Shown: positions 26,304-36,084 of the stretch, one piece after another
Layout of the letters: the number at the start of each line of letters is the position of its first letter
Numbering within the stretch: the first letter of the stretch is position 1
NCBI GenBank assembly: GCA_965276005.1
Contig: OZ254962.1
Span: 992,001-1,056,000, forward strand
DNA: 64,000 nt
Source: G965232465 sp965276005
GTDB lineage: Bacteria > Pseudomonadota > Alphaproteobacteria > JAQWUY01
Reading direction: 5' to 3'
The notes under the pieces: generated by a model
Databases searched by the model: none
What the model was told of the DNA's origin: nothing
The model's input: the letters and a program-made list of their open reading frames with translations, nothing else
Position numbers and translations under genes: made by a program

Positions 26304-29228
26304 ATGAAAAAAATATTTCTTATCAGCACAAGTGCGGTTGTACTGACATGGGCAACCCCTATATTAACCAACGACACGGATACAGTGGTCAGCCGTACGG
26401 GTGGCGTATTGGTCGATTCGGTCAACAAAAAAGGTATCTTTCAATGGCTCGAGGGCGGCTTTGGCTATACAAACAAAAAACTCAGTTATGACCTAACCGC
26501 CTTTAAGGTGTTGCGGGAAAACAAGAGTGCCGTCCGGTACCTACAAACTTCTTTACGCCGCAAGGGGGCGGAAAACACTTTTAATATTGGCTTTGGTACC
26601 CGTAACGCTATCAATGATGCCAGAACCACCCTTATAGGGGCAAATATATTTATCGACAGCAAAGACGGTGCCGGCAAGTTTTATACATTCGGCAATAAAG
26701 CCTATAAACGCTTATCGCTTGGTCTGGAATTAAAAACTGGGGGATTCGATCTATCGGCAAATATGTATCGTCCTATGGGCAGTGCGGTTATTTTAGGGCG
26801 AAAGGTTATGAAAGGCTTCGACATGACCGCCAAAGGCAACCTTACAGATACCCTGAATATCGGTTTAAACACCTATAAATTCGATGGGGTTGCCGACAAG
26901 GTCGAACAGGGGAATAAGCTGATTTTAGAATTTAAACCGAACAGTATCATAACGATTCGGGGCGAATACGACAAACCGAAATCGTCATCGGCACAGACGA
27001 ATGTATACGCCGGCTTTAAATTTGCCTTTGGCACATCAAATACTAGGCAACAAAACGGCGGCGGCACCGCATGGGACAAACGCTACGATAAGGTCGAGCG
27101 AAGTTATGAAGTCAAAACCGCCGAAGCCGAAACTATTAAAGTCTTTGGCAGTCCTAGTGTTTCCTCCAAGCAGGGCAACAATCAAATTCGCAATGGAGAT
27201 GGCAACAGCAAAGACACCGCACTTAAACTAAAGAATAACAATAAATACGATGTAAAATCGTTTATCAGTGGCGTCCCTAATGGGGTTACCCCAACAGTTA
27301 CAGCAGCCATTGTCGATAATACAGGTACAGAGGGTACAGATTTCGAATTTACAGACATAGCAGGCAGTAATGTGCCAATTGGAGCTGTTACCTATAACAG
27401 TATTTTAGAAGATAAAACAGATGCCAATAAAGCCATATTAAAGCTGACCTATCAGCTAGATGGCTATCAAAGCAAACAGGTATATGTGGAAACAGCTGCC
27501 GCCATGACGGATACCTTGACCATGGCAAACCTTGTGGTGCCGTATGGGTCTGGTAATAAGGTGGTCAATGCCGAAGATATACTTGCCAAATTGACGGTTG
27601 CTGGTGTACAGACCAAAAAATCGGACTGGGCGATTAAAAGTTTAGCTTCTGCCGAATCTAAAATAACCATTGCTAACGATAAAAAAAGCTTAACCATAAC
27701 GGCTGAAATTACATCCCCTGCTACAATTACTGTTGTATTCGAGCACCCTGAGTATGCAGATGTATCAAAAACCTTTACGCTGTCCACGACAAAAGGTGTT
27801 ATGAGTTCTGATGGTGCCTCCCGAAATGGGGGCAAATGGGGCAAGAGTGGTTTTAACGCCGATTACAAGTTAAAAACCACCGATGCAGGCGTAGACTTTA
27901 AAACAGGGGACGGCGGCGACTTTAAATTTGAAATATTGGCAAATAGCGTGTCTGTAAGCAGCTACACCAGCACCACTTCTGGACTTGTTAGCGGTAATCT
28001 CAGTGATGCCATCAATAACAAAACGGGTGTTATTGACGGCACCAAACTAACCAAAAAAGGGACATTGTTGGTGAAAATCACCCGTGCTGCCAAAGGCGAC
28101 TTGCCCGAACTTATCGCCCACCAAAACTTTACTGTTAGCAAACAGGTACTAGGCACAGATGTAACAACAGTGCCAACTGTATCATTGGCAAGCGGTAACA
28201 ACCGCTGGAAAGATAGCGGTGTTAAATTTGATATGCAATATGCTAACTTACCTGCAAGTGGTCTATCAGGAGGGGCGAAAGCATCAAACTTTAGCTGGAA
28301 TGCAGCAAAAGCCAGTGGTGCGAATGCCCCTGATGGTACACCAGCAATGGATCCAGACGGGAAACTAAGCGGTGTAAGCTCCTCAGGTCAAGTCATCATC
28401 ACCATGACCGCAAAAGCCAACGATCCAAAATACAGCGGATCGATGACATTGGCAAACTACGCTATCGCCACTCGTAGTTTAGCCGACATGTCCGCACCCA
28501 CCATAAGCGGTGCCAATGCGTGGAAAGATAGCACCGCAACCAAGTTTACTATGACATATAACAGCATGCCCTCCAGTAAAGCAGCAAGTGCGTTTACTTG
28601 GGCAGTGGTAAAAGATACCACAGACGCACCTAGCGGCACCATAAGTATCGACCAAGCCGATGGTAAACTCAAAGGTGCTACTTCCGCAGGTAAGGTCAAG
28701 ATAACCATAACCGCAAAAGCCAACGACAAACACTATACAGCGGGTACCAGCAAACAGCTAGCAACCTATACCATCGACAGACAAGACTACCCCGCAACCG
28801 TTAAAACAGCACATGCTTCGTGGAGTCGATCCAGTACTGCACAGATGTCTAAAGGCACCGGTCTAAGTATTAGAAGTGCCGTAACAGGTGTGCTCGCAGG
28901 GGGATGGGGTAGCGGTAAAGTTACAGTGGATGTCGAAGATAGTAGTAGTGGTCTTACAGATGGAGCAAGCAACCTTTTGGGCTATAGATTTAAAAAGATT
29001 GCAAACATGGATCATAGCGATAATACTTTCCTAACTGCAGATGGTGACGATAGCAACAGTGTAAGTGTAAACGGTAGAATTGCTCAAGGTAACGATGTAT
29101 TTATAGGTCATAAGACCGCTGATAGTCCTACTGCCAATAAGGCTGTTAAAATTACCTTTACATTTAAAGCCACAAGCGATAAAAAATACAAGGCAAAAAC
29201 GCTGGTAACATATTGGCGTACACGATAA
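26304..29228 (+). CDS. inverse autotransporter adhesin (intimin/invasin-like) with Ig-like passenger
   Basis: 974 residues from the ATG at 26304 (AAAGGA nine bases upstream; an in-frame ATG at 26259 lacks a site). Signal peptide 1-22. Residues ~30-255 are an inverse-autotransporter beta domain: FGYTNKKLSYDLTAFKVLR, NIGFGTRNAIND, TLIGANIFID, and the last strand VYAGFKFAFGT. The outer-membrane barrel exports the C-terminal passenger (~280-974), made of Ig-like Ser/Thr/Lys-rich modules. Two near-repeats at ~627-732 and ~735-835 share WKDS..KF.M.Y and ITAKAND. No C-type lectin end was seen. It has its own promoter and terminator. Host-cell or biofilm adhesion is inferred from the family. Confidence 0.88.
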   Translation: MKKIFLISTSAVVLTWATPILTNDTDTVVSRTGGVLVDSVNKKGIFQWLEGGFGYTNKKLSYDLTAFKVLRENKSAVRYLQTSLRRKGAENTFNIGFGTRNAINDARTTLIGANIFIDSKDGAGKFYTFGNKAYKRLSLGLELKTGGFDLSANMYRPMGSAVILGRKVMKGFDMTAKGNLTDTLNIGLNTYKFDGVADKVEQGNKLILEFKPNSIITIRGEYDKPKSSSAQTNVYAGFKFAFGTSNTRQQNGGGTAWDKRYDKVERSYEVKTAEAETIKVFGSPSVSSKQGNNQIRNGDGNSKDTALKLKNNNKYDVKSFISGVPNGVTPTVTAAIVDNTGTEGTDFEFTDIAGSNVPIGAVTYNSILEDKTDANKAILKLTYQLDGYQSKQVYVETAAAMTDTLTMANLVVPYGSGNKVVNAEDILAKLTVAGVQTKKSDWAIKSLASAESKITIANDKKSLTITAEITSPATITVVFEHPEYADVSKTFTLSTTKGVMSSDGASRNGGKWGKSGFNADYKLKTTDAGVDFKTGDGGDFKFEILANSVSVSSYTSTTSGLVSGNLSDAINNKTGVIDGTKLTKKGTLLVKITRAAKGDLPELIAHQNFTVSKQVLGTDVTTVPTVSLASGNNRWKDSGVKFDMQYANLPASGLSGGAKASNFSWNAAKASGANAPDGTPAMDPDGKLSGVSSSGQVIITMTAKANDPKYSGSMTLANYAIATRSLADMSAPTISGANAWKDSTATKFTMTYNSMPSSKAASAFTWAVVKDTTDAPSGTISIDQADGKLKGATSAGKVKITITAKANDKHYTAGTSKQLATYTIDRQDYPATVKTAHASWSRSSTAQMSKGTGLSIRSAVTGVLAGGWGSGKVTVDVEDSSSGLTDGASNLLGYRFKKIANMDHSDNTFLTADGDDSNSVSVNGRIAQGNDVFIGHKTADSPTANKAVKITFTFKATSDKKYKAKTLVTYWRTR

Positions 29229-29269
29229 TACAAGGGGTACTTTATCCGTAAAAACAAAAAACCACAAAA

Positions 29270-29297
29270 GGGGAGACCACACCGTCTCCCCCTTTTT
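29270..29297 (+). terminator. rho-independent terminator of the inverse autotransporter gene
   Basis: GGGGAGAC (29270-29277) and GTCTCCCC (29284-29291) form a perfect 8-bp stem with a 6-nt loop, followed by CTTTTT. Confidence 0.9.
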
Positions 29298-29358
29298 CGG
29301 TTCGTATAGCCCTATGGGGAACTTACAAGCCCGCCTTTAACCCATTGTGTATACTCTT

Positions 29359-30039
29359 TCAATGGGCTATGTGCGACAGCCGCCGTTTAACGATTTCTAA
29401 AAAATCTGTGTTTATATCGATGCCAATGAAGCGGCGGTTTAATTGTTTTGCGACTACACCTGTGGTGCCGCTGCCACAAAAGGGGTCGAGGATAATATCA
29501 TCTGGATTGGTGCTGGCGATTATAATGCGGTGTAACAATTTTATCGGCTTTTGCGTGGGGTGTTTGCCATGTGTTTTTTCTGAGGGGGGCGTGTGCGGTA
29601 TTGCCCATACAGATCGCATCTGTTTATGGGGGTTTTTCAGTATATCCCCGTCAAATACCCCATTTCGCATGTGGTCATAATGAAAAGTATGTTTGCCATC
29701 TTTGTGTTTTCTTGCCCAAATTAAAGTTTCGTGCGATGCGGTAAAAAACCGCCGGGATAAATTAGGCGATGCATTAGGTTTAAACCATGCTATATCGTTT
29801 AAAATGTGAAATTGGTTTTTTTGTAAGGCATATCCACGAGCATATATACCGTGATAAGTACCGCTAATCCATATAGTGCCATTGGGTTTTAACACTCTGC
29901 GGCAGTGTGTTATCCAGTTTTCATGAAACATAAAATCGTTGGCAATGCCTTGCGATTTATCCCAATCGCCCTTGTCGACGCTAACCATGTGCCCTGCTTT
30001 ACAGCTAAACCCACCGTTTGACAGCATATATGGCGGATC
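29359..30039 (-). pseudogene. DNA methyltransferase (beta-class, DpnA-like), 5'-truncated
   Basis: The frame reads DPPY-MLSNGGFSCKAGHMVS from 30039 and continues to DPFCGSGTTGVVAKQ and FIGIDINTDFL, i.e. motif IV first and the SAM-binding motif I near the C-terminus, the beta-class order of adenine and N4-cytosine methyltransferases such as M.DpnA. Codons before DPPY are S-F-S and then an in-frame TAA (30049-30051), with no start codon between. The first possible start (ATG at 30027) lies after DPPY, so any product lacks the catalytic motif. About 25-40 N-terminal residues are missing. The break coincides with the truncated 5' end of traB. Confidence 0.8.
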
Positions 30040-31220
30040 GGAGAATGATTACATCATTTGGGGAGACTGTCGATAAACAGTTGCAGGAGCAATTACAAGT
30101 GTTGTCTGATACGGTGCTTAAATTGCAGCAAAATATAGAACATACTTCGGCAGAAAATGAGCAGTTAAAACGGGAAGTCGAAACCTTAAATACGCAAATG
30201 GTACAGTTTGAAGAAAATGCTAAGGCGGTGATTGATGCCCAAGTTGCTACCATATCACGGCTAGAAAATGATAGGCATAGTCGCTCTGCCTCGCCATTGG
30301 ATAGTACAGGGTCTGCGGAAGCAATAAACGCTAGTGTGCCGCCGACAATGGTGCAGAATTCCCCATTTAATAGCACAGATCCTTTTGTTGTCAATGGGAA
30401 CACTGCTGACAGTGATGGGGGCGATCCGTTAGGCATTGATGGGCAAGGTGCAAGTTCCAAATTCGGCTCAGGGCTTGTTGAGTTTACGCTTAGTGGTACA
30501 GATGCAGGTGTAGGCAGGCGATTAAAAGAATATTTGCCGGCGGGCAGTTATGTTTCTGCGGTGATTATCAGTGGTGCTGATGCGGGCGTAGGGACACGCT
30601 TTAAATCAGATCCTAAACCGGTTTTGATAAGAGTAACAGATAAGGCAAAGACGGTGGCATTTGAGGGCGGTAGCCCACAACAGATTGATTTACGGGGCTG
30701 TATGATTACCGGGTCTGCCACAGGGGATTTAAGCAGTGAAAAGGTGTATATCCGCACGATAACCATGACTTGTTCGTTTAGTGAAGGCAAAGCCAATGAA
30801 TATCAGGTACACGGATATGCAGCAGGAACGGGTAAATCTGGCATTCGTGGTCCGGTGATTAGCCGTGAGGGCGATTTGGTTGAAAAATCGTTTATCGCCG
30901 GCTTAGTCAGTGGGTTAGGTGATGGTGTTAATCAGGCATTTCAACCCTCTGGCAGCACGACTACGACTGGCAATAGAACAACGCTTAATGACGACCGCAG
31001 TAGGACGCAGAAACTGACAGATAGTTTTGGTGCGGGCATAGGTACAGGTTTTAAAAACTCTGCCGACCGAATCAGTCAATATCTTATCGAACGGGCTGAG
31101 CAGTATCAACCTGTTATCAGTTTGCAATCAGGCACAAAAGTAGAGGTTGTATTCCTGCAAGGCGTACATTTACAACAGCCTTATGCGGCAGCTAACAATA
31201 TGGCACAGAATGGAGAATAA
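30030..31220 (+). CDS. traB: conjugal transfer protein TraB, N-terminally truncated
   Basis: TraB is the VirB10-like scaffold linking inner and outer membranes in the transfer channel. Residues ~10-75 are a coiled coil (QLQEQLQVLSDTVLKLQQ, NEQLKREVETLNTQM). The TraB core follows with LPAGSYVSAVIISGADAG, IDLRGCMITGSATGDLSSE and YLIERAEQYQPVISLQSG. The N-terminal membrane segment that precedes the coil in F TraB is absent, and no start here is good: ATG 30030 has no Shine-Dalgarno and ATG 30045 has CGGAG one base away. The gene was probably cut when it was joined to the methyltransferase fragment. dsbC follows 2 bp after the stop. Confidence 0.85.
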   Translation: MADRRMITSFGETVDKQLQEQLQVLSDTVLKLQQNIEHTSAENEQLKREVETLNTQMVQFEENAKAVIDAQVATISRLENDRHSRSASPLDSTGSAEAINASVPPTMVQNSPFNSTDPFVVNGNTADSDGGDPLGIDGQGASSKFGSGLVEFTLSGTDAGVGRRLKEYLPAGSYVSAVIISGADAGVGTRFKSDPKPVLIRVTDKAKTVAFEGGSPQQIDLRGCMITGSATGDLSSEKVYIRTITMTCSFSEGKANEYQVHGYAAGTGKSGIRGPVISREGDLVEKSFIAGLVSGLGDGVNQAFQPSGSTTTTGNRTTLNDDRSRTQKLTDSFGAGIGTGFKNSADRISQYLIERAEQYQPVISLQSGTKVEVVFLQGVHLQQPYAAANNMAQNGE

Positions 31221-31222
31221 AC

Positions 31223-32071
31223 ATGCAGATACGCAATATATTAAACAAGCCCATCACATTGCCCAAAGTATTTGGCATACAGATAACCCGCCGCATGGTA
31301 CGGACGGTCAATGTATTGTTGTTTTTGGCGATAGTGGTTTTATCCTATGCGACTATTGCCCAAGCGACAGTCAAAAAAACTTGTGATGAGACGGAGATTA
31401 ACGATGTGGTTGTGGCGTTAAAGAGCCGTTTAAAAAGTACCCCTATTCGTGAGGTCAGTTGTAGCGATTTGGGACTGTATAAGATCACGGCGGGGGACAA
31501 TGTGTTTTATACAGATGCACAGGCACGATTTTTATTGTTTGGCAGTATATACGATCTGGATACGCAACAAGAAGTGTCGTCTAGTTTTACAGAGCAAGCA
31601 GTTGCCCCGCCCCAACAACACTATAAACCCACACAGCAAGTGAATTGGGACGATTTACCGTTAGGCAATGCCATTGTGATAGGGGATGGGGATATGGAAA
31701 TTGCTATATTTAAGGATATTAACTGCCCCTATTGTCGGCGGCAGTATATGGATTTAAAAGATATGCCACATGTGAAAGTATATTACATGATTGGTAGTAT
31801 ATTTGGCGAACGATCTGCGGTTCCCAGTGAAAAGATCTTGTGTAGCGATACGCCGCAAAAGTGGCTGGCATATTACATGCAGCATAAATCTTTACCGGAC
31901 ACCTTAACCGGGTGTGAAGTAGGTAAGCAGGCTATCGCCAAAGTGAACAGTTTTGCTGGGGCGAATGGTTGGTCTGGCACGCCAACCACAGTGCGAAAAT
32001 CCGATGGGGCGGTACAGTACGGATATGAAGGCATGGATACTTTTAAACAGTTTTTAGCGGAGGACGAATAA
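31223..32071 (+). CDS. dsbC: DsbC-like thiol-disulfide isomerase of the transfer operon
   Basis: 282 residues. One membrane segment at ~28-46 (VNVLLFLAIVVLSYATIA) would anchor it with the rest in the periplasm. A short N-terminal domain is followed by a thioredoxin fold with CPYC at 168-171 and a cis-Pro loop GTPTT. It probably folds Cys-rich partners of this operon such as TraV, TraU and TraN. It overlaps traV by one base (TAATG). Confidence 0.88.
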   Translation: MQIRNILNKPITLPKVFGIQITRRMVRTVNVLLFLAIVVLSYATIAQATVKKTCDETEINDVVVALKSRLKSTPIREVSCSDLGLYKITAGDNVFYTDAQARFLLFGSIYDLDTQQEVSSSFTEQAVAPPQQHYKPTQQVNWDDLPLGNAIVIGDGDMEIAIFKDINCPYCRRQYMDLKDMPHVKVYYMIGSIFGERSAVPSEKILCSDTPQKWLAYYMQHKSLPDTLTGCEVGKQAIAKVNSFAGANGWSGTPTTVRKSDGAVQYGYEGMDTFKQFLAEDE

Positions 32072-32703
32072 TGCTAGATAAGGTACTGATAATGACTGCC
32101 CTATCGGTTACTTTAAGTGGCTGCCTGCTAGGTGAAAATATCACCGAAGAGTGGCTGTGTCCATTACAGCAAGGCGAAGGGTGTCAAACCATATCGCAGG
32201 CGGACGGTACCCATGTGGGAAAGCAAAATCCTGTGTCCGCTAATATACAGAGTGCGGATAAGACTAGACAACAAACAGATAAAATTACGGCAACGGCTGG
32301 TACGCCTTTACCACAGCCGGCACAGGATAACAAACAAGTTGCGAATACTTCAGAGTCTGGTGCTAGTTCTGTACGGTCGACACAGGATAAACAGCAAGTA
32401 AGTAGTGCTGCAACGACTGGTACTTCTGCGACACAGCCGCCACAGGACAATGTGGAATTGCCCCAGTTGGTAGAGATACAACCAGATACAACGCCTAGCA
32501 CAGGTAGACGCATAATATTTAAGCGATCTGTGCAAACAAAAGTATACAAGCCATCGCCCTCTGCCATAACGCAGTCAGATGCATATTTACGAACACCGGA
32601 ACAGATTGGCACTATTTATTTTTATCCGTTTGTAGATAAACAGGGCAATTACCACCAAGCCCATGTGCTTAAAAAAGTGTTTGTGCCGGCGGGTTGGAAA
32701 TAA
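32071..32703 (+). CDS. traV: conjugal transfer lipoprotein TraV
   Basis: 210 residues. The lipobox LSGC puts the lipidated cysteine at ~18, followed by WLCPLQQGEGCQTIS, as in TraV/VirB7-type outer-membrane lipoproteins. The middle (~45-140) is Thr/Gln/Pro-rich and repetitive (variants of TTGTSATQPPQDN). The end is a more ordered TEQIGTIYFYPFVD-like segment. It would form the outer-membrane core with TraB and TraK; traK is not seen in the window. It sits between dsbC and traC. Confidence 0.85.
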   Translation: MLDKVLIMTALSVTLSGCLLGENITEEWLCPLQQGEGCQTISQADGTHVGKQNPVSANIQSADKTRQQTDKITATAGTPLPQPAQDNKQVANTSESGASSVRSTQDKQQVSSAATTGTSATQPPQDNVELPQLVEIQPDTTPSTGRRIIFKRSVQTKVYKPSPSAITQSDAYLRTPEQIGTIYFYPFVDKQGNYHQAHVLKKVFVPAGWK

Positions 32704-32715
32704 GGGAAGTACCAT

Positions 32716-35217
32716 ATGTTACAGCAAATTGTAAATACATTCTTTGATGACAAAGATTTTGATAAGGCAGAATTGTTTCGCTATCCGGCGTTTTGTGAAA
32801 TTTTACCCTATCGGGTGTATGACGATCAGGTGTTTATCAACACAAATAGTGTCGGGGCTATGTTGGAGTTTTTGCCCCTTAACGGTCATATGGGTGATAG
32901 CAATGTGGAAAGTTTAACCAAGTTATTAAGTCATGGTCTTGAAGAGGGTACCACTGTACAAATATACCGTTGGGAGAGCCCGCACAGCTTGCCATGGATA
33001 TACAATTGGCAGCAGCAAAAATCACAGGACAATAGTATTGTTCATAAGATTTTAAAGGAACGGGTGCGATATTTAGAAAACTGCCACAAGGACAGTTTAT
33101 ATACAGAACAATGTTTTAAAATCCGTCATACCCGCTGTTTCTTGGCGATTTCCATACCCAGTGCTGCAGATTCGAAAACGCAACTCATGGATATTGCTTA
33201 TATCCATAAATTGATTAAGCAATTCAGTGAGATTCTGACCAACATTAGCCAATGGGCGGGCGTATTAGATGCGGAGCAGGCTTTAAATGTGCTGGAAGCA
33301 TGGGTGCATCCAAATATAAACGGACTACATACGCATATGCCCTATGACCCATATACAGGTTTACACCACCAACTGAGCAATGGCACACATTTTAGGGAAG
33401 TAAAATCAGATAAAATCGTTTTTGACGATGTGGAAATGGTACCCTTAACCATATGCCATGTCCCCAGCGAATGGGAGGCATATTTAACAGGGGTATTAAA
33501 CGGCGATGAGAACAACAACTATTCAAGGGTAGAAAGTCCCACTTTAACAGTCACCACCTTTACGGTGCTTGATTTAAACAAAACAAAAACATCGTCTAAT
33601 TTAAGACGCATGCAGTTACAAAAATCTGTCGATAGCGGTATAGGTAAGTATATTCCATCGGTTAAAGACGAATATCAAGATTGGGATCATGTTGTCAAAC
33701 ATCTAAGCGATGGCGATCGGTTGGTGAAATGCTTTCAGTGTGTGCTGGTATATGACACGCCCGATACTATAGATAACGGTGTTCATAGTGTTATGGCTAT
33801 ATATGGGGAGCGGGGCTATACATTACGGGTCGAGAAGTACGGCATATTTGATGCTTATTTGTACTCTCTGCCATTTATGCCTGCCGATGGCATGTTTAAA
33901 GATTTTTTGGGGTCTGGGCGTTTAAAAACCCGTTTGACCAGTTGTTTGGCACATTTAATCAATATTTACGGCGATGTACGGGGCATTAGCAACCAGCCGC
34001 TACTGTATTTATTGTCACGGCGGGGACAACCGGGGTATTGGAACAACTATGAGAGCAACAGCAACTACAATGTGGCAATAGTCGGTAAATCCGGGGCGGG
34101 TAAATCGGTGGTGTTACAAGAAATAGTCACCAATATAGTGGCTGATGGTGGAGAAGTGATTGTCATTGACGATGGGGAAAGTTTTAAATCCAGCTGTATA
34201 TTATTAGGGGGCGAATACATTGTCTTACAAGGGGATATTAGTATCAATCCGTTTAGTATGATCGATGAGAGTACCGCCCGCAAAGATGTTGAATACTTGG
34301 AAGAGGGTTTAATGTTGGTGGATCAAATGGTATGCCATATGGCTCGCCCAAAAAAGGGGGTTATGGAAGAAGAAGCCATTCGCATTAACACGGCTATACG
34401 GCATGTGTGGAAACAGCACGGCAATAACGGCACTGTTACCCATGTAGCAGAGTATTTATCCAAATACCAAGATACTTCTGTTAAAGACAGGGAAGTAACT
34501 TGTAAGATTGCTTGGGAATTAAGCAACTTATTACAACCCTACTGTGCGGGTGGGGCGATGGGCAAATACTTTAACAGCCGCCATACGGTGGACATAACGA
34601 CTGCCTATACGGCATATGAGATGTCTGTATTTCGTGAAAACAAAACGCTACAAGGGCTGGTGTTAATTATGATTATGTTTATGGTAACCAACAAAATGTA
34701 CCATAGCGATCGCCATGTTCATAAAGCATTGGTCATCGATGAAGCGTGGAATTTACTGGATAGCCCTATGACCGCCAAATTTGTAGAAGGTATTGCCCGT
34801 CGGGCTCGTAAATATGATGGGTGCTTGATAACTGGCACACAAGACCTAAATGATTTTCAGATAGGCTCTGCGTCAATCGCATGGTCGCAAAGCCATTGGA
34901 AAGTGTTAATGGCACAATCGCCGGAATCGATTAACAATGCGACCAGCGGTGAAAATAGGATAATGCGATTGTCCGATTTTGGGGTGCTGCAAGCAAAATC
35001 CATTCGCACGCAGAAGGACAAATATTCTGAAGTATTGATTGTGCCGTCAGATAGCGAAGAGGGATACATTTGTCGGCTGGTATTAGACCCTTTTAGTTTA
35101 GCCCTGTATTCATCGACAGCAAAAGATGTAGAAGCGATTAAACAGATGCAACAGACACAGGGCATGTCGTTACTGGCAGCGGTTGAACACTATGCCCAAA
35201 CAAAGGTACGCATATGA
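32716..35217 (+). CDS. traC: type IV secretion ATPase TraC (VirB4-like)
   Basis: 833 residues, usual length. It powers pilus assembly and substrate transport at the inner membrane. Walker A GKSGAGKS spans 457-464 and Walker B ALVIDEAWNLLDS ~671-683. The N-terminal TraC/VirB4 domain ends near the RRGQPGYWNNYESN segment. ITGTQDLNDF and SPESI are also typical. The final codons overlap trbI in ATGA. Confidence 0.95.
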   Translation: MLQQIVNTFFDDKDFDKAELFRYPAFCEILPYRVYDDQVFINTNSVGAMLEFLPLNGHMGDSNVESLTKLLSHGLEEGTTVQIYRWESPHSLPWIYNWQQQKSQDNSIVHKILKERVRYLENCHKDSLYTEQCFKIRHTRCFLAISIPSAADSKTQLMDIAYIHKLIKQFSEILTNISQWAGVLDAEQALNVLEAWVHPNINGLHTHMPYDPYTGLHHQLSNGTHFREVKSDKIVFDDVEMVPLTICHVPSEWEAYLTGVLNGDENNNYSRVESPTLTVTTFTVLDLNKTKTSSNLRRMQLQKSVDSGIGKYIPSVKDEYQDWDHVVKHLSDGDRLVKCFQCVLVYDTPDTIDNGVHSVMAIYGERGYTLRVEKYGIFDAYLYSLPFMPADGMFKDFLGSGRLKTRLTSCLAHLINIYGDVRGISNQPLLYLLSRRGQPGYWNNYESNSNYNVAIVGKSGAGKSVVLQEIVTNIVADGGEVIVIDDGESFKSSCILLGGEYIVLQGDISINPFSMIDESTARKDVEYLEEGLMLVDQMVCHMARPKKGVMEEEAIRINTAIRHVWKQHGNNGTVTHVAEYLSKYQDTSVKDREVTCKIAWELSNLLQPYCAGGAMGKYFNSRHTVDITTAYTAYEMSVFRENKTLQGLVLIMIMFMVTNKMYHSDRHVHKALVIDEAWNLLDSPMTAKFVEGIARRARKYDGCLITGTQDLNDFQIGSASIAWSQSHWKVLMAQSPESINNATSGENRIMRLSDFGVLQAKSIRTQKDKYSEVLIVPSDSEEGYICRLVLDPFSLALYSSTAKDVEAIKQMQQTQGMSLLAAVEHYAQTKVRI

Positions 35218-35576
35218 AAACAGGGTATGTGATTTTATCGATGTTTGTTTCTGTGCTTATTTCTGTGGCAACAGCGGTAGCGGTAGTACAGTATATACTG
35301 CCGCAATCTGCCCAGCCGCAACAGATAGTCTATTTTAACATGCAGAAAGTGGTAGAAGATTTTGTCATAAGCACAGCAAAAGAAAACCTAGAAAAAACGG
35401 CGGTTAAGGCAAAGGTACAACACTTTAGTACGGATTTACAACAGACTTTAACCGCACTGGCAAAAAAACACGATGTGATCGTTTTATCAAAAGCGGCGGT
35501 AGTCGCCGGCGGTATAGATATAACCGATGCCTATATGCACCGCACGAGAGGACAGGATAATGATAGAGATGATTAA
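35214..35576 (+). CDS. trbI: type-F conjugation protein TrbI
   Basis: 120 residues. It has one N-terminal membrane segment (~7-30) and a helical body (QKVVEDFVISTAKENLE), ending with VLSKAAVVAGGIDITDAYMH, the conserved TrbI tail. TrbI is an inner-membrane protein that affects pilus outgrowth and retraction. Its start overlaps the traC stop (ATGA), and its 3' end overlaps the S26 peptidase gene. Confidence 0.85.
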   Translation: MKTGYVILSMFVSVLISVATAVAVVQYILPQSAQPQQIVYFNMQKVVEDFVISTAKENLEKTAVKAKVQHFSTDLQQTLTALAKKHDVIVLSKAAVVAGGIDITDAYMHRTRGQDNDRDD

Positions 35577-36036
35577 ACAGGCAAAGTGGCAAATTATCAT
35601 TAGTGCTGTATGGCTGACCGTAGCCATAGGTTTGTTTTATTTTAAGTTTAACTACAATCGCAGTCCCAGTTTACCTTATACACTTTTTGTAGTCAACTCG
35701 TTAAACAAGGATGTACATACCGGGGATTTGGTGGCATTTAAAGCCCCTGACACCGCATTTCCAGACAATAAAGCAAAGCCTGATATGGTTAAAATTGTAC
35801 TGGGAACAGTTGGCGATAGGGTTACCACCGATGGAGAAAATGTCTATGTGACTAGGGTTATACCGTTAAAGAAATATTCCCTTATGGGACGGGCTTTACA
35901 GCCAATAGGCGATATAGAACTCTCCGATGAGGAATATTTTGTATTTACCCCGCACGAGGACAGTTATGATAGCCGATATGCTGAGATTGGCATTGTGTCG
36001 ACAGATCAGATTATTGGCAAAGCATGGGGGTTTTAA
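35560..36036 (+). CDS. TraF-type signal peptidase, S26 family
   Basis: 158 residues from MIEMIKQAKW (ATG 35560, with AGGACAGGATA upstream); an earlier in-frame start lies in trbI. A membrane span at ~12-30 is followed by the S26 fold: NRSPSLPYTLF, with the probable serine in SPSLP, then KIVLGTVGD, with the probable catalytic lysine, and HEDSYDSRY near the end. RP4 TraF belongs to this family and processes and cyclises pilin. No pilin gene is present here, so its substrate is missing or elsewhere. Confidence 0.85.
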   Translation: MIEMIKQAKWQIIISAVWLTVAIGLFYFKFNYNRSPSLPYTLFVVNSLNKDVHTGDLVAFKAPDTAFPDNKAKPDMVKIVLGTVGDRVTTDGENVYVTRVIPLKKYSLMGRALQPIGDIELSDEEYFVFTPHEDSYDSRYAEIGIVSTDQIIGKAWGF

Positions 36037-36084
36037 CACAGGATACAGAATTATACATTTTCATAGCACAGAAAGGACATACAA

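Noticed and set aside
30005..30460. 151-codon minus-strand ORF over the TraB coiled coil
   Set aside because: Ser/Cys-rich shadow of traB. Only its SPNDVII end prompted the frameshift alternative listed in findings.
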